A stretch of 64,000 bases of DNA. Source: Desulfovibrionaceae bacterium. Lineage in GTDB: Bacteria > Desulfobacterota > Desulfovibrionia > Desulfovibrionales > Desulfovibrionaceae. Below are positions 49,987 through 59,000 of the stretch, piece after piece. The DNA lies in assembly GCA_028689675.1 (NCBI GenBank), contig JAQVCS010000007.1, positions 1 through 64,000 on the forward strand, given 5' to 3'. Position 1 is the first letter of the stretch. The number at the start of each line of letters is the position of its first letter. The notes beneath the pieces were generated by a model, which had not been told where the DNA came from, ran no database searches, and was given only the letters and a program-made list of their open reading frames with translations. Made by a program: the position numbers and the translations under genes.

Positions 49987-50828
49987 TACACAAGCTTCTT
50001 GACATAGTGCGCGCCACTGCCGCCACCACTGCCACGGGTGGGCTGGCTCTTGCCTTTTCTGGCGGGCTTGACAGCCGCTTTCTTGCCCATGCCATGCAGC
50101 TGGCTGGCGTGCCCTGCCAGCTCTTTCATTGCAGCGGGGCGCATGTAGCACAGGCAGAAAGCCGCTATGCCCAGCACTGGGCAGCAAAGCATGGCCTGCC
50201 CCTTACCCTACTGCCCTGCAACCCCCTGCTTTTGCCTGCTGTTGCCGCGGGCAGCAAAGAGCGCTGCTATGCCTGCAAGCATGCCCTTTTTTCGCAAATT
50301 TTAGCCCAGCTACAAGGGCAAACGCTGTGCGATGGCAGCAATATCTCTGACGCTGCACAATTTCGGCCGGGCAGGCGCGCCCTGCACGAGCTCGGCATTG
50401 TCAGCCCCTTGGCGCTGGCAGGCATTGCCAAGGCTCAGGTGCATATGCTGGCGCAGCAAACAGGGCTGGAAGACCCCATGCAGCAAGCCCGCCCCTGCCT
50501 GCTTACACGCCTGCCCTATGGCATGCCCCCAAGCCCTGCCCTGCTGCGCCGTCTGGAGCTGTGCGAAACAATAGTGCTGGCTGTTTTTGAGCAGCATTAT
50601 GACGCACAAAACCAGCCCGATTTTCGTGTGCGCTGCCTTGCCACAGGGGGCTTGGTTATTCATTGCACCCACATGCCCGATAAGGACGTGTGCTTGAGCC
50701 TGCATACCGCCCTTGCCAAGCATGGCCTTGCCGCCCCTGTGGAAGTTATAGAAAAACTCAGCGGTTTTTTTGACCGCATGCCTGAGCTGCACGAAACAAA
50801 GCCAAGCCCGACAGGCGATTTTTCGTAA
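49983..50828 (+). CDS. larE: LarE, sacrificial sulfur transferase
   Basis: A 281-residue PP-loop enzyme. [10 protein letters not shown] at residue 27 is the ATP site, ERCYACK the conserved cysteine region, and [11 protein letters not shown] holds the cysteine that gives its sulfur to the cofactor precursor. It is one of three proteins making the nickel-pincer nucleotide of lactate racemase and related enzymes. larC and larA are not in this window. The start ATG 49983 overlaps the larB fragment. A lone LarE can exist in genomes where sulfur incorporation has another target. Confidence 0.85.
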   Translation: MIHKLLDIVRATAATTATGGLALAFSGGLDSRFLAHAMQLAGVPCQLFHCSGAHVAQAESRYAQHWAAKHGLPLTLLPCNPLLLPAVAAGSKERCYACKHALFSQILAQLQGQTLCDGSNISDAAQFRPGRRALHELGIVSPLALAGIAKAQVHMLAQQTGLEDPMQQARPCLLTRLPYGMPPSPALLRRLELCETIVLAVFEQHYDAQNQPDFRVRCLATGGLVIHCTHMPDKDVCLSLHTALAKHGLAAPVEVIEKLSGFFDRMPELHETKPSPTGDFS

Positions 50829-50912
50829 GCAAAACAAGGCGCGCTCAACCTTGACAGGACGCTGGCTTTCAGTAAGGCTCTTTATTCATTGCTTCTGTAT
50901 GGAGGAAACACT

Positions 50913-51467
50913 ATGACCTATGCTTTCTTGGGTGGCGCTCTTGTGCTTATTCTGGGGCTTATTGCCCTATACAACGGGCTGGTGCGCGGCAAAAATGCTG
51001 TTGATGAAGCGTGGAGCGGCATTGCCGTGCAATTAAAACGCCGTCATGACCTTGTGCCCAACCTTATTAATACGGTCAAAGGCTATGCCAGCCATGAGCG
51101 CGAGGTCTTTACCCACCTTGCCGAGGCAAGGGCGCAGTCCATTGCCGCTGGCAGCCAAGGCATAGAAGCCACGGCTGCGGCAGAAAATGCCCTTTCTCAC
51201 GCACTAAAAAGCCTGTTTGCCGTGGCAGAGGCCTACCCCGAGCTTCAGGCCTCGGCCAATTTTGCCTCTTTGCAGCAAAGCCTGAGCGAGCTGGAAGAAG
51301 CCCTGCAAATGGCGCGCCGCTACTATAACGGCACGGCACGCGAGCAAAATAACCGCATTTTGCAATTCCCTGCCTGCCTTATCGCTTCTTCTCTTGGTTT
51401 TAACAAAGCTGCTTATTTCGAGCTGGATAGTGAGGCGGAAAAAGCCGTGCCGCAAGTAAATTTCTAG
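50913..51467 (+). CDS. LemA family protein
   Basis: A 184-residue LemA protein: one N-terminal membrane helix (LGGALVLILGLIALYN) then the family signature KNAVDEAWSGIAVQLKRRHDLVPNL (in part QLKRRHDLVPNL) and YNGTAREQNNRI. A coiled-coil helical bundle forms the rest. LemA proteins are often paired with a DUF2207 or M48 peptidase gene, as here, although repeat B3 separates the two. The start is chosen at 50913, with GGAGG upstream; a longer frame from 50889 is possible. Confidence 0.85.
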   Translation: MTYAFLGGALVLILGLIALYNGLVRGKNAVDEAWSGIAVQLKRRHDLVPNLINTVKGYASHEREVFTHLAEARAQSIAAGSQGIEATAAAENALSHALKSLFAVAEAYPELQASANFASLQQSLSELEEALQMARRYYNGTAREQNNRILQFPACLIASSLGFNKAAYFELDSEAEKAVPQVNF

Positions 51468-51504
51468 CGCTGTACCTGTGCCCTCCTAGGCGTGTTCACG
51501 CGAC

Positions 51505-51657
51505 CTAGAGCAGATTACCGTTAAAATTATATCATTTTAACGGTGAAAGACAGGCACACTTCGGCTCGTAACAGCGCAAATACATTGCGCTTATGCCTTT
51601 GTTGCGGGCATCTGCTCCCGCTCTTGCCAAAGTAATTTCAAAGAAAAATTGCTCTGG
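51505..51657. repeat. Family B dispersed element, copy B3
   Basis: 153 bp from CTAGAGCAG to TTGCTCTGG, same orientation as B2. It contains CACACTTCGGCTCGTAACAG, the B core GCGCTTATGCC, and a TTAAAATTATATCATTTTAA palindrome. It separates lemA from the DUF2207 gene. Confidence 0.8.
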
Positions 51658-51795
51658 CAGGGCTTAGCAGAACTATGCCAAGCCCAACGTTTGGTATTTT
51701 TGGTGAAAGGCAAAGTGAACGCGCCCCTCACCTGTGCACTGTGCTACCTTGTAAATACTACTTATTCTCAAGCCCTTTTGGTGGAGATGTGCCTT

Positions 51796-53862
51796 ATGCT
51801 GCACTCTTGGCAAATGCGTCTTTTTGTTTTGTGCTGTTTTTTATTGTGTGCTGTGCCCGCCATGGGCAGCAGCGCACAGCCAGAATATCGGAGTTTTGAC
51901 AGCCACATCAGCATTGATGCCGATGGAACGCTCACCGTTCAGGAAATTATTACCGAATATATAGCCGAAGGGGGCACAAGGCACGGGCTTTTTCGCGATT
52001 TTCCCATGACCTACCGAGGGCTTAACCCTTTCAAAAGCTCTGTGCCCTTTACGCTGCTTGCAGCCAGCCTTGACGGCAAGCCCGTTTCCACCACAGACAT
52101 AGAGTCACAAGAAGGCGGCATACGCATCTTTGTGCGCGATAATAACGCTGTGCTGGATAAAGGGGAACATGTTTTCAGCATTACCTATAAAACAGGCCTG
52201 CAATTGGGCTTTTTTGAGGATTATGATGAATTAACATGGAATGTGACGGGGGCAAATTGGCAATACCCCATACGCCAGTCAAGCTGCACCATCACCCTGC
52301 CCCAAGGGGCAAAAGGGCTGAAGCTGGGTGCTTGGCTTGGGCTGCCCAATGCGCGCACCAGCCCCGTGAGCATGGCTTTTAACCATGATGGGCAGGCTCT
52401 TTTTGTTGCCCGCCGCACCATAGAACCAGGGGAACAGCTCACCGTAGCCCTCGCGTGGGAAAAAGGCTTTGTTAGCCCAGAAGATGATGGCAGTGCCACC
52501 TATGCCACCTTTGTGCAGGCTTTGCATTGGCTGATAGGGGCTTTAGTGCTTATTTTTGCCCTCATTTGGTTTATGTGGGGCAAAGACCCCAAGGGTGGCG
52601 TCATTATTCCGCGTTTTGAGCCGCCTGCCAATCCCTTTAAGCCCAAAGCAAGCCTTTCCGCCGCGGCCATGGGTTTTATTGTTTCTGTTTTGCGCTTAGA
52701 GCCTGCACACTTTTCTGCCCTGTGCATAGGCCTTGCGGTGAAAAAGCAATGCACTTTTTCGGGCTCAGCCCAAGAAAAAACCCTCAGGCTTACCCGCAAC
52801 ACAACAAAAAGTCAGGACAGTGAGGAAGAAAATATCCTGCTGCGCACCGCCTTTAACAGCAGCGGAGACCTGCTCTTTGGCGAATACAGTCACGAGCGCC
52901 TGCAAAAAAGCTATGCCGCCATAGAAACATGCCTAGAAAAACAATTTACACCGCTGTGGCAAAAAAACCTTAGCCTTGTTGGCCTTATGGCAGGGCTGGC
53001 CATTGCTGGTGCTGGTCTGCTGCTTTTTCAGGCTTTTGGGCTGGTAGATGATTTTTATTTCTTGCTGGTGCTTTTTGCGCTGACAGTTTTTTTCTGGTGC
53101 TTTTCTGCCCTGAAAACAGGTAAATATTTTGCCCAATGGCGTTATGAATCGCGGTGGAGCATAGGCTTGTTGCTGTGCTTTTCCCTTTCCCTGCCCTGCA
53201 CTGTGTTCCTTGCCCTTTGTACCCTCGGCGGAGAACGAGCCGTGATTATTGCGGCAGCTATTTGCCTAGGCATAAGCCTTGCCCTGCTGCTGGCCACGCG
53301 GGCTTTGCTGCACCAAAAAAATTCGCTGTGGCAGCTTATTGTCAAGTCGGCCAAAATGATAGCCTTCTTTTTCTTATGCCTGCTTATTGGGCTGAGCTTT
53401 TATAGCTGCTTTCCCAATGACTCAGGCATAGAAATGCTGGCGCTGAGCCTGCTGCCAGCCCTGTTTGCCCCGCATATGAAAAGACCCAGCAAACAATGCC
53501 GCCAAGTGTTAGATGAAATTGAAGGCCTTGCCCTGTATATTCGTGTGGCCGAAGAAGACCGCCTGAATATACTCAACCCCCCAGAGCATACCTTGCAGTT
53601 TTTTGAAAAAATATTGCCCTATGCCGTGGCTTTGGGGCTGGAAGATGCCTGGGGTAAAAAATTCAGTGATGTTATAGATGGCTTGCAGCAAGACCAGCAA
53701 GCCTATTGGAACACAAACAGCTACACAGCGCACAGCATTACACGCTCGGTGCAGCAATCCTGCATAGGGCAGAGCAGCGGCTCTACTTCCAGCTCGTCCT
53801 TTGGCGGCGGGGGCGGCGGTGCTGGTGGTGGCGGCGGCGGGGGCGGCGGAGGCGGCTGCTAG
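51796..53862 (+). CDS. DUF2207 membrane protein with polyglycine tail
   Basis: A 688-residue protein with a signal peptide (LFVLCCFLLCAVPAMGSSA), an extracytoplasmic N-terminal domain (SFDSHISIDADGTLTVQE..RHGLFRDFP), a membrane helix near residue 245, and several more helices from 450 to 570. This is the DUF2207/YciQ architecture. The C-terminus ends GGGGGGAGGGGGGGGGGGC, a glycine run seen in this family. I chose ATG 51796 because it begins the signal peptide and has a GGAGA site 8 nt upstream. Its usual partner LemA is encoded just upstream. Confidence 0.85.
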   Translation: MLHSWQMRLFVLCCFLLCAVPAMGSSAQPEYRSFDSHISIDADGTLTVQEIITEYIAEGGTRHGLFRDFPMTYRGLNPFKSSVPFTLLAASLDGKPVSTTDIESQEGGIRIFVRDNNAVLDKGEHVFSITYKTGLQLGFFEDYDELTWNVTGANWQYPIRQSSCTITLPQGAKGLKLGAWLGLPNARTSPVSMAFNHDGQALFVARRTIEPGEQLTVALAWEKGFVSPEDDGSATYATFVQALHWLIGALVLIFALIWFMWGKDPKGGVIIPRFEPPANPFKPKASLSAAAMGFIVSVLRLEPAHFSALCIGLAVKKQCTFSGSAQEKTLRLTRNTTKSQDSEEENILLRTAFNSSGDLLFGEYSHERLQKSYAAIETCLEKQFTPLWQKNLSLVGLMAGLAIAGAGLLLFQAFGLVDDFYFLLVLFALTVFFWCFSALKTGKYFAQWRYESRWSIGLLLCFSLSLPCTVFLALCTLGGERAVIIAAAICLGISLALLLATRALLHQKNSLWQLIVKSAKMIAFFFLCLLIGLSFYSCFPNDSGIEMLALSLLPALFAPHMKRPSKQCRQVLDEIEGLALYIRVAEEDRLNILNPPEHTLQFFEKILPYAVALGLEDAWGKKFSDVIDGLQQDQQAYWNTNSYTAHSITRSVQQSCIGQSSGSTSSSSFGGGGGGAGGGGGGGGGGGC

Positions 53863-53867
53863 CCCCC

Positions 53868-53925
53868 AAAAAATATGCCTGCCGCAGGCCTTATCAAGGC
53901 TTGCGGCAGGCACAACTTGTTTTTA
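53868..53925. terminator. Terminator between DUF2207 and the exported protein gene
   Basis: GCCTGCCGCA (53877-53886) and TGCGGCAGGC (53902-53911) form a perfect stem. The inner GGCCTT/AAGGCT also pairs. A-run on the left and T-rich sequence on the right let it serve both convergent genes. Confidence 0.75.
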
Positions 53926-53937
53926 TGCTCCACACTA

Positions 53938-54666
53938 TCAGCGCACAGGAATATTCATGGGCTGCAAAGGAACATTTTCAGGATATTCTTCCCAATCCTT
54001 CACTTTTTTTAGGCAGCGCTTGCCCACCTTAACCACATCCTTGTCTATACCCAATAAAAAATAATCACACAGGGCAGAAGCTTGCTGCACTGGCTTTTCC
54101 TGACCATTTTTTATATTCATGCGAAAAACAGAAACTTCCCCACAAGGGTCATAATTGCAGGCACGCTGTGTATCTGTTTGCATGAAGGTGTACACCAGCT
54201 CATCATTGCCATGCCACAGCATGGCGGGGCTGCTGGCGCTGGCCACCACATAATCAATTTCGCTTTTAAGCAGGGGCTTCATGGAAGGGTAGGCAAACAC
54301 TTCCCATTCGCGCAGGGCAGACACGCCAGAATCCATAGCAAAAGCCTTGTGGTCGGGGGAAAAAGAAATGGCCTCGCAATAGTCCACAGCATCGGTAATC
54401 AATTTGCCCGCCGGTTTATTGTCTGCGGTAAAAAAATAAAGCCCTTCTTCCACGCCATATTTTTTTGCGCTTTCTTCCCCTACAGGCACATAGCGCAAGG
54501 GGGAATTTTGTGCAGCTTTTAGGGGAAATTCTGCGTCGGGCAATTTTTTGCTGCCGCCAGCATGCAACAGCACAGCCTTGCCATTGCGCAAGGCCAATTC
54601 TGCCCCTTGCACGGGCAAGGCAAGCAGCACACAGCCCAAGATAAAGCAAGCAATACTTTTTTTCAT
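53938..54666 (-). CDS. Exported protein of unknown function
   Basis: A 242-residue protein with a clear signal peptide (MKKSIACFILGCVLLALPVQG). The mature part is probably periplasmic with beta strands resembling a beta-propeller blade pattern (AISFSPDHKAFAMDSG, MLWHGNDELVYTF) and four cysteines (CNYDPCGE, LCDYF, RCLKK). The SFSPDHK element recalls WD40/TolB-type repeats. I do not recognise the family. GGGGAG precedes the ATG. Confidence 0.65.
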   Translation of the reverse strand: MKKSIACFILGCVLLALPVQGAELALRNGKAVLLHAGGSKKLPDAEFPLKAAQNSPLRYVPVGEESAKKYGVEEGLYFFTADNKPAGKLITDAVDYCEAISFSPDHKAFAMDSGVSALREWEVFAYPSMKPLLKSEIDYVVASASSPAMLWHGNDELVYTFMQTDTQRACNYDPCGEVSVFRMNIKNGQEKPVQQASALCDYFLLGIDKDVVKVGKRCLKKVKDWEEYPENVPLQPMNIPVR

Positions 54667-55057
54667 GACTATACTCCCCTATGTTGGCACTTGCCTTATT
54701 GCAGGCTTATATGCAGAAAATCTGCGTGAGAAGAGCCCTAAAAAAACAGCACAAGGCTTTTAGTTCTGCCCTGTATGCGCCTTGTGCCTGCCACAAAACT
54801 ATGAGGGAATATCAATTCCCATCCTTGCCTCTTGTGCCGTACTCGCCTTGCTTTGGCAAGAGCAGCAAAGGGCTTTTGCAAAAAAAATTTTGCGCCTTTG
54901 CCTGTGCAGGGCAAAAAAATAAGCTACCCGTAACAGCGTATAAAGAAACATAAAAATCACCCAGAGGCGCTGCCACCTCTGGCAAAAGCAATACTTTTGC
55001 CGTATAGCCCAAAGCAGAACGCTGGGCATACCGCCCATACCAAACAAAGGGTTTTCT
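54667..55057. other. Intergenic region without recognisable gene
   Basis: A 391-bp gap between divergent genes. It contains a CCAGAGG/CCTCTGG hairpin at about 54961-54979 and a GGGAATATCAATTCCC palindrome near 54804. No repeat of family A or B is seen. Confidence 0.5.
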
Positions 55058-55702
55058 ATGAAATCACAGTTCTTTTTTTGCTTTTTTTTGGCGGTCTTGC
55101 TCTTGTGCGCCTTTAGCCAGCCAGCACAGGCGCGCCCCACACCACAAGCCTCATTGCAACAGGTACAGCAGGCACTCGATGCCCGCGACCTTGCTCTTTT
55201 TGAGCGCCGTGTCGATGTGGATGCCCTTGTTGACCAAGGGGTGGCGCTTTTAAGCGAGCGGCTTAAAAATTCTGGGCAAAACGGTGCTGCCCTGCCCCCC
55301 ACACTGATGCTCATGGCCTATTCCCTGCAAGATGAAAGCACAGCGCCAGCCGTGCGCGCTATGCTCAAAAAAGAACTGAGCACCTTTGTGCGCTCTGGCA
55401 TAAAAACAGGTCAGCTCAATGGCCAGCCCCAGCAGAATGTGCAGGCCGAAGGGGCTTTGGCAAGACTCTTGCCCAATATTTCCACTGGGGCAAAAACGCT
55501 GCGTGCCACGGGTGAGGCAAGCATACAGGAAAATGGGCATTGCCTCTTGCCCGCCAGCCTGCACGATGCAGGCAATGGCCAAACCTATGCCCTACAGCTG
55601 AACATGCGCCCCCAAGAGGATGGCTGGCAGGTTTATGCCATAAACAATATGCCTGCCCTAATGAATATGCTTGAAAAAGAAAGCCGCGATACAATACAAT
55701 AA
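55058..55702 (+). CDS. Exported protein, possibly DUF2939-like
   Basis: A 214-residue protein with a signal peptide (FFFCFFLAVLLLCAFSQPAQA). The mature start QQALDARDLALFERRVDVDALVDQGV resembles the DUF2939 pattern, in which a helix counts residues like ARD..F.RYVD (quoted in part: LDARDLALFERRVDVDALV). A polar domain follows, ending in a short beta region. Function unknown. It lies 120 bp before the trp leader and is not part of that operon. Confidence 0.6.
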   Translation: MKSQFFFCFFLAVLLLCAFSQPAQARPTPQASLQQVQQALDARDLALFERRVDVDALVDQGVALLSERLKNSGQNGAALPPTLMLMAYSLQDESTAPAVRAMLKKELSTFVRSGIKTGQLNGQPQQNVQAEGALARLLPNISTGAKTLRATGEASIQENGHCLLPASLHDAGNGQTYALQLNMRPQEDGWQVYAINNMPALMNMLEKESRDTIQ

Positions 55703-55762
55703 ACCAAGGGCTTGGCAGTAAAGCCAGCACAAAATATTTATGCCAACCATACTACTTTTTTC

Positions 55763-55791
55763 TTGACGTGAAAAAAAATGCGCCCTATTGC
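55763..55791 (+). promoter_or_regulatory. Candidate promoter of the trp operon
   Basis: TTGACG (55763-55768), 17 bp, then TATTGC (55786-55791). The -35 is good and the -10 is weak. A GCCC/GGGC hairpin overlaps it, and no clear TrpR operator is visible. Confidence 0.4.
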
Positions 55792-55824
55792 TAAGGGCAC
55801 ACATTTTAATTAACGAGATTTTTT

Positions 55825-55914
55825 ATGACCTTCTCTTGCTCCATTGCTTCTTACTGCCAGAACATCTGGTGGTGGCGCATATACGATGCAGGGGGAGGTG
55901 TGCTTTTCGTATAG
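55825..55914 (+). CDS. trpL: trp operon leader peptide
   Basis: A 29-residue frame beginning MTFSCSIASYCQNI and then three consecutive tryptophan codons (TGG at 55867-55875), followed by RIYDA and a stop at 55914. Three adjacent Trp codons just before a terminator and trpE are the diagnostic layout of a trp attenuator. No strong ribosome site is seen; GAGA lies 9 nt upstream. Trp is the rarest residue in proteins, so a run of three is not expected by chance. Confidence 0.9.
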   Translation: MTFSCSIASYCQNIWWWRIYDAGGGVLFV

Positions 55915-55979
55915 AACAGCATTCAGCACTGGTATTGTATACGGCGCTGTCTCCCTAGGGAGGCAGCGCCGTTTTTTTT
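55880..55979 (+). promoter_or_regulatory. trp attenuator
   Basis: Terminator: ACGGCGCTG (55941-55949) pairs with CAGCGCCGT (55963-55971), with an inner CTCCC/GGGAG, then eight T. Switch: TATACG (55880-55885), four bases after the Trp codons, can pair with CGTATA (55908-55913), which can instead pair with TATACG (55938-55943) at the foot of the terminator. So regions 1:2, 2:3 and 3:4 of the textbook trp model are all present. Folded by eye. Confidence 0.8.
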
Positions 55980-56004
55980 ATTCTCTTTGCACAAGGAAGG
56001 AATT

Positions 56005-57414
56005 ATGAGCACCACTTCATCCACAGTATTACGTTTAGAACAGCATGCCCGCTGCCTTGCTGCCGACATGGAAACACCCATCAGCCTCTTTATGGGCATG
56101 GCCAGCAAGGGTGGCATTTTATTGGAAAGCGCCGAAGTAGACGGGCGCTGGGGGCGCTACAGCGTGCTGGCCTGCGAAACCCTGCTTAGCCTCCACTGCC
56201 GCAAAGGGCTGCTTGAGCTGAGCGTGGCCGATGACTGCCTCAAACCCCTGCTGGCTTGTGCTGGCCTGCCCTTTGTGCAGGGCTTGCGGCAAGTAATGGC
56301 CATGCTTGACATTGTGCCCGACCCCACAGCAGAGCCTTTGCCCCCCATGACGCGAGCCCTGTACGGCTATTTTGGCTTTGGCATGGCGGCCGTATTTAAC
56401 CCGCGCTTAAGCACGCTTTTTCCTCAGGAAGAAGAAAGTTGCACCCTGCTGCTGCCGCGTACAGTCATTGTGATGGATCACCTGTACAACCGCCTTGTTC
56501 AGGTCAGCATTGGCGAGCACAGCCCCCTGCAAGGCAAGCATAATGTGCCAGAAAGCAAGGAATGCGTGCTGCCCGAGCACATTGTGGCCAGCCCCAATGC
56601 CGAGGGCTATAAGGCCTGCACGCGTGCCATAAAAGAACTGCTGCGGCAGGGGGAAGCTATTCAGGTTGTGCCCTCTGTGCGTTTTTCTGCCCCTTACAGT
56701 GGCGACCCTTTTACGCTGTACCGCCGCATGCGCAACAGCAACCCTTCGCCCTATATGTTTTATATGCAATTTCCGCACATGACGCTGCTGGGCGCTTCGC
56801 CAGAGGTCATGGTGCGTTGCAGCGCGGGCACGGTTTCCATGTCCCCCATTGCGGGCACGCGCAAACGCGGCAGCACTTCTGCTGAAGATGCCCGCCTAGC
56901 CGAAGAATTGCGCCACGACCCAAAAGAATGCGCAGAGCATGTTATGCTGGTTGATTTGGGCAGAAATGATGTGGGGCGCATTGCCAAAGCTGGCACAGTG
57001 CAGGTGGAAAGGCTGATGGATATTGAACGATTTTCGCACGTTATGCACATGACCAGCCGCATTAGCGGCACAGCACAAGCAGGGCTGGATGCTTTGGATA
57101 TTTTGGCCGCCACCTTTCCCGCGGGCACAGTGAGCGGCGCACCCAAAATTCGCGCTATGGAAATTATTGCCGAAATGGAAAAACAGGCACGCGGCCCCTA
57201 TGCTGGCTGCATAGGCTGGTTGGGGCTGGATAAAGACGCTGTGCATATGGATACAGGCATTACCATACGCAGCATGTGGCTGCACAAAGGCAAGCTGCAC
57301 TGGCAGGCTGGCGGGGGAATTGTGCACGATTCTGACCCGCAGACAGAATGGGAAGAAGTGTACAATAAATCTGCCATTATGCGCCTTGTTTTGAAGCCCA
57401 CAGGAGAAAAATAA
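56005..57414 (+). CDS. trpE: Anthranilate synthase component I
   Basis: A 469-residue TrpE. It has LLES (tryptophan feedback site) near residue 35, PIAGTRKRG and LGRNDVGRIA in the chorismate-binding half, and GAPKIRAMEII. It makes anthranilate from chorismate with the glutaminase TrpG. ATG 56005 has AAGGAAGG upstream; an ATG 18 bp earlier is in frame but lies closer to the attenuator. It overlaps trpGD by 1 bp (TAATG), so translation is coupled. Confidence 0.95.
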   Translation: MSTTSSTVLRLEQHARCLAADMETPISLFMGMASKGGILLESAEVDGRWGRYSVLACETLLSLHCRKGLLELSVADDCLKPLLACAGLPFVQGLRQVMAMLDIVPDPTAEPLPPMTRALYGYFGFGMAAVFNPRLSTLFPQEEESCTLLLPRTVIVMDHLYNRLVQVSIGEHSPLQGKHNVPESKECVLPEHIVASPNAEGYKACTRAIKELLRQGEAIQVVPSVRFSAPYSGDPFTLYRRMRNSNPSPYMFYMQFPHMTLLGASPEVMVRCSAGTVSMSPIAGTRKRGSTSAEDARLAEELRHDPKECAEHVMLVDLGRNDVGRIAKAGTVQVERLMDIERFSHVMHMTSRISGTAQAGLDALDILAATFPAGTVSGAPKIRAMEIIAEMEKQARGPYAGCIGWLGLDKDAVHMDTGITIRSMWLHKGKLHWQAGGGIVHDSDPQTEWEEVYNKSAIMRLVLKPTGEK

Positions 57415-59000
57415 TGTTCCTTCTCATCGATAATTACGACTCCTTTACCTACAACCTTGTGCAGGCTTTTTATATGCTGGGGGAAAAGCCCGTGGTTGTG
57501 CCCAACGATTCGCCACGTCTGCTTGAGCTGGCCTGCGACCCAGCCCTTGAAAAGGTGTGTATTTCCCCGGGCCCCAGCAGCCCCGAAAAGGCAGGGCTGT
57601 GCCTAGAGTTTCTGCGCCTGCTTTCCCCGCGTGTGCCAGTGCTTGGCGTGTGCTTGGGGCATCAGGTGCTGGGGCTTTTTGGCGGGGCAAGCATTCGCAT
57701 AGCGCCAAGCATTGTGCACGGCAAGCAATCCCCCATTACGCACGATGGCAAGGGGCTTTTTACTGGCCTTGCCAGCCCCATGCTGGTGGGGCGCTATCAT
57801 TCGCTTGTGGTGGATATGCCCGAGCAGGAAAATGCCGCCTTTGTCGTCACCGCTCGTGGCCCCGAAGGCGAAGTGATGGCACTGCATTACAAAGACAGGC
57901 CGTGGGTTGGGGTGCAATTTCACCCCGAGTCCATTTTAAGCCCCGAAGGCCTGCGCCTGCTGGGGAACTTCCCGCAAACGGTGCTGCCCTTGGAAAATCA
58001 GGTCAGCATGCCCCTTATTCTTGAAACACTGGCAGGGGGCAAGGCGTTAACAGCTACCATGGCGGCCTCGGGCTTTGCCCGCCTGATGGATGGCGAGCTC
58101 AGCCCTGCACAGGCAGGGGCTTTTTTAATGGGGCTGCGCATCAAGGGTGAAAGCCCGCAAGAGCTTGCCGAAGCGGTACATGCGGCTTTGGCGCGTTCTG
58201 TGCGCATTCCCAGCACACAAGGGCAGGCTATTGACGTTGTGGGCACGGGCGGCGACGGCAAGCACAGCTTTAATTGCTCTACAGCCACAGCGCTGACTTT
58301 GGCAGGCATGGGCTACACTGTTATCAAGCATGGCAACCGTGCTGTTTCTTCCACCAGCGGCAGCGCCGATGCGCTGGAACGTCTGGGGCTGCCCTTTGCC
58401 AAAACACCGCAAGAGGTGCTGCAACAGGCGGCAGAAAAGCATTTTGCCTTTGTTTTTGCCCCCTATTTTCACCCAGCCTTCAAAAATATCGGGGGGGTGC
58501 GCAAAGAAATGGGCATTCGTACCCTCTTTAATTTGCTTGGCCCCATGATTAACCCCGCCTGCCCCTCGCATTTGCTTATGGGCGTGGCGCGTCCAGATAT
58601 GGTGACAACCATGGCGCAAACGCTAGGCCTTACCCGCGTACAGCGCGCGGCCGTGGTGTGCGGTGCTGGCGGCTATGATGAAATCAGCCCGCTGGGCGCG
58701 GCCACCGTCATGCTGGTAGACAAGGGGGAACTGAGCCCGCTGGAGTTGCTTCCTTCCCGCTATGGTGTGCAGCCCTGCCTGCAGGAAGACCTTGCCGTAC
58801 ACAGCAAGGAAGAAGCCTTTTTCGTGTTGCAGGAAATCTTGCGCGGCAAAGGCAAGCAAGCCATGCGCGATATGGTAATGCTCAATGTGGGCTTGGCCTT
58901 GTATTTGCTTGAGCCAGAGCTGACGCTGGAGCAGTGCATGGAAAAAGCCAGCCTTGCTGTGCAGCAAGGTGTGGGAAGCAAGGTTGTGCCCCATGCTTGA
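57414..59000 (+). CDS. trpGD: TrpG-TrpD fusion: anthranilate synthase II and anthranilate phosphoribosyltransferase
   Basis: A 528-residue fusion. Residues about 1-190 are the glutamine amidotransferase TrpG (DNYDSFTYNL, catalytic Cys in GVCLGHQ, His and Glu in FHPES). From about residue 200 comes the TrpD phosphoribosyltransferase (GTGGDGKHSFNCST, KHGNRAVSS). The fusion occurs in E. coli and other lineages. It supplies ammonia to TrpE and attaches PRPP to anthranilate. It overlaps trpC by 8 bp. Confidence 0.95.
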   Translation: MFLLIDNYDSFTYNLVQAFYMLGEKPVVVPNDSPRLLELACDPALEKVCISPGPSSPEKAGLCLEFLRLLSPRVPVLGVCLGHQVLGLFGGASIRIAPSIVHGKQSPITHDGKGLFTGLASPMLVGRYHSLVVDMPEQENAAFVVTARGPEGEVMALHYKDRPWVGVQFHPESILSPEGLRLLGNFPQTVLPLENQVSMPLILETLAGGKALTATMAASGFARLMDGELSPAQAGAFLMGLRIKGESPQELAEAVHAALARSVRIPSTQGQAIDVVGTGGDGKHSFNCSTATALTLAGMGYTVIKHGNRAVSSTSGSADALERLGLPFAKTPQEVLQQAAEKHFAFVFAPYFHPAFKNIGGVRKEMGIRTLFNLLGPMINPACPSHLLMGVARPDMVTTMAQTLGLTRVQRAAVVCGAGGYDEISPLGAATVMLVDKGELSPLELLPSRYGVQPCLQEDLAVHSKEEAFFVLQEILRGKGKQAMRDMVMLNVGLALYLLEPELTLEQCMEKASLAVQQGVGSKVVPHA

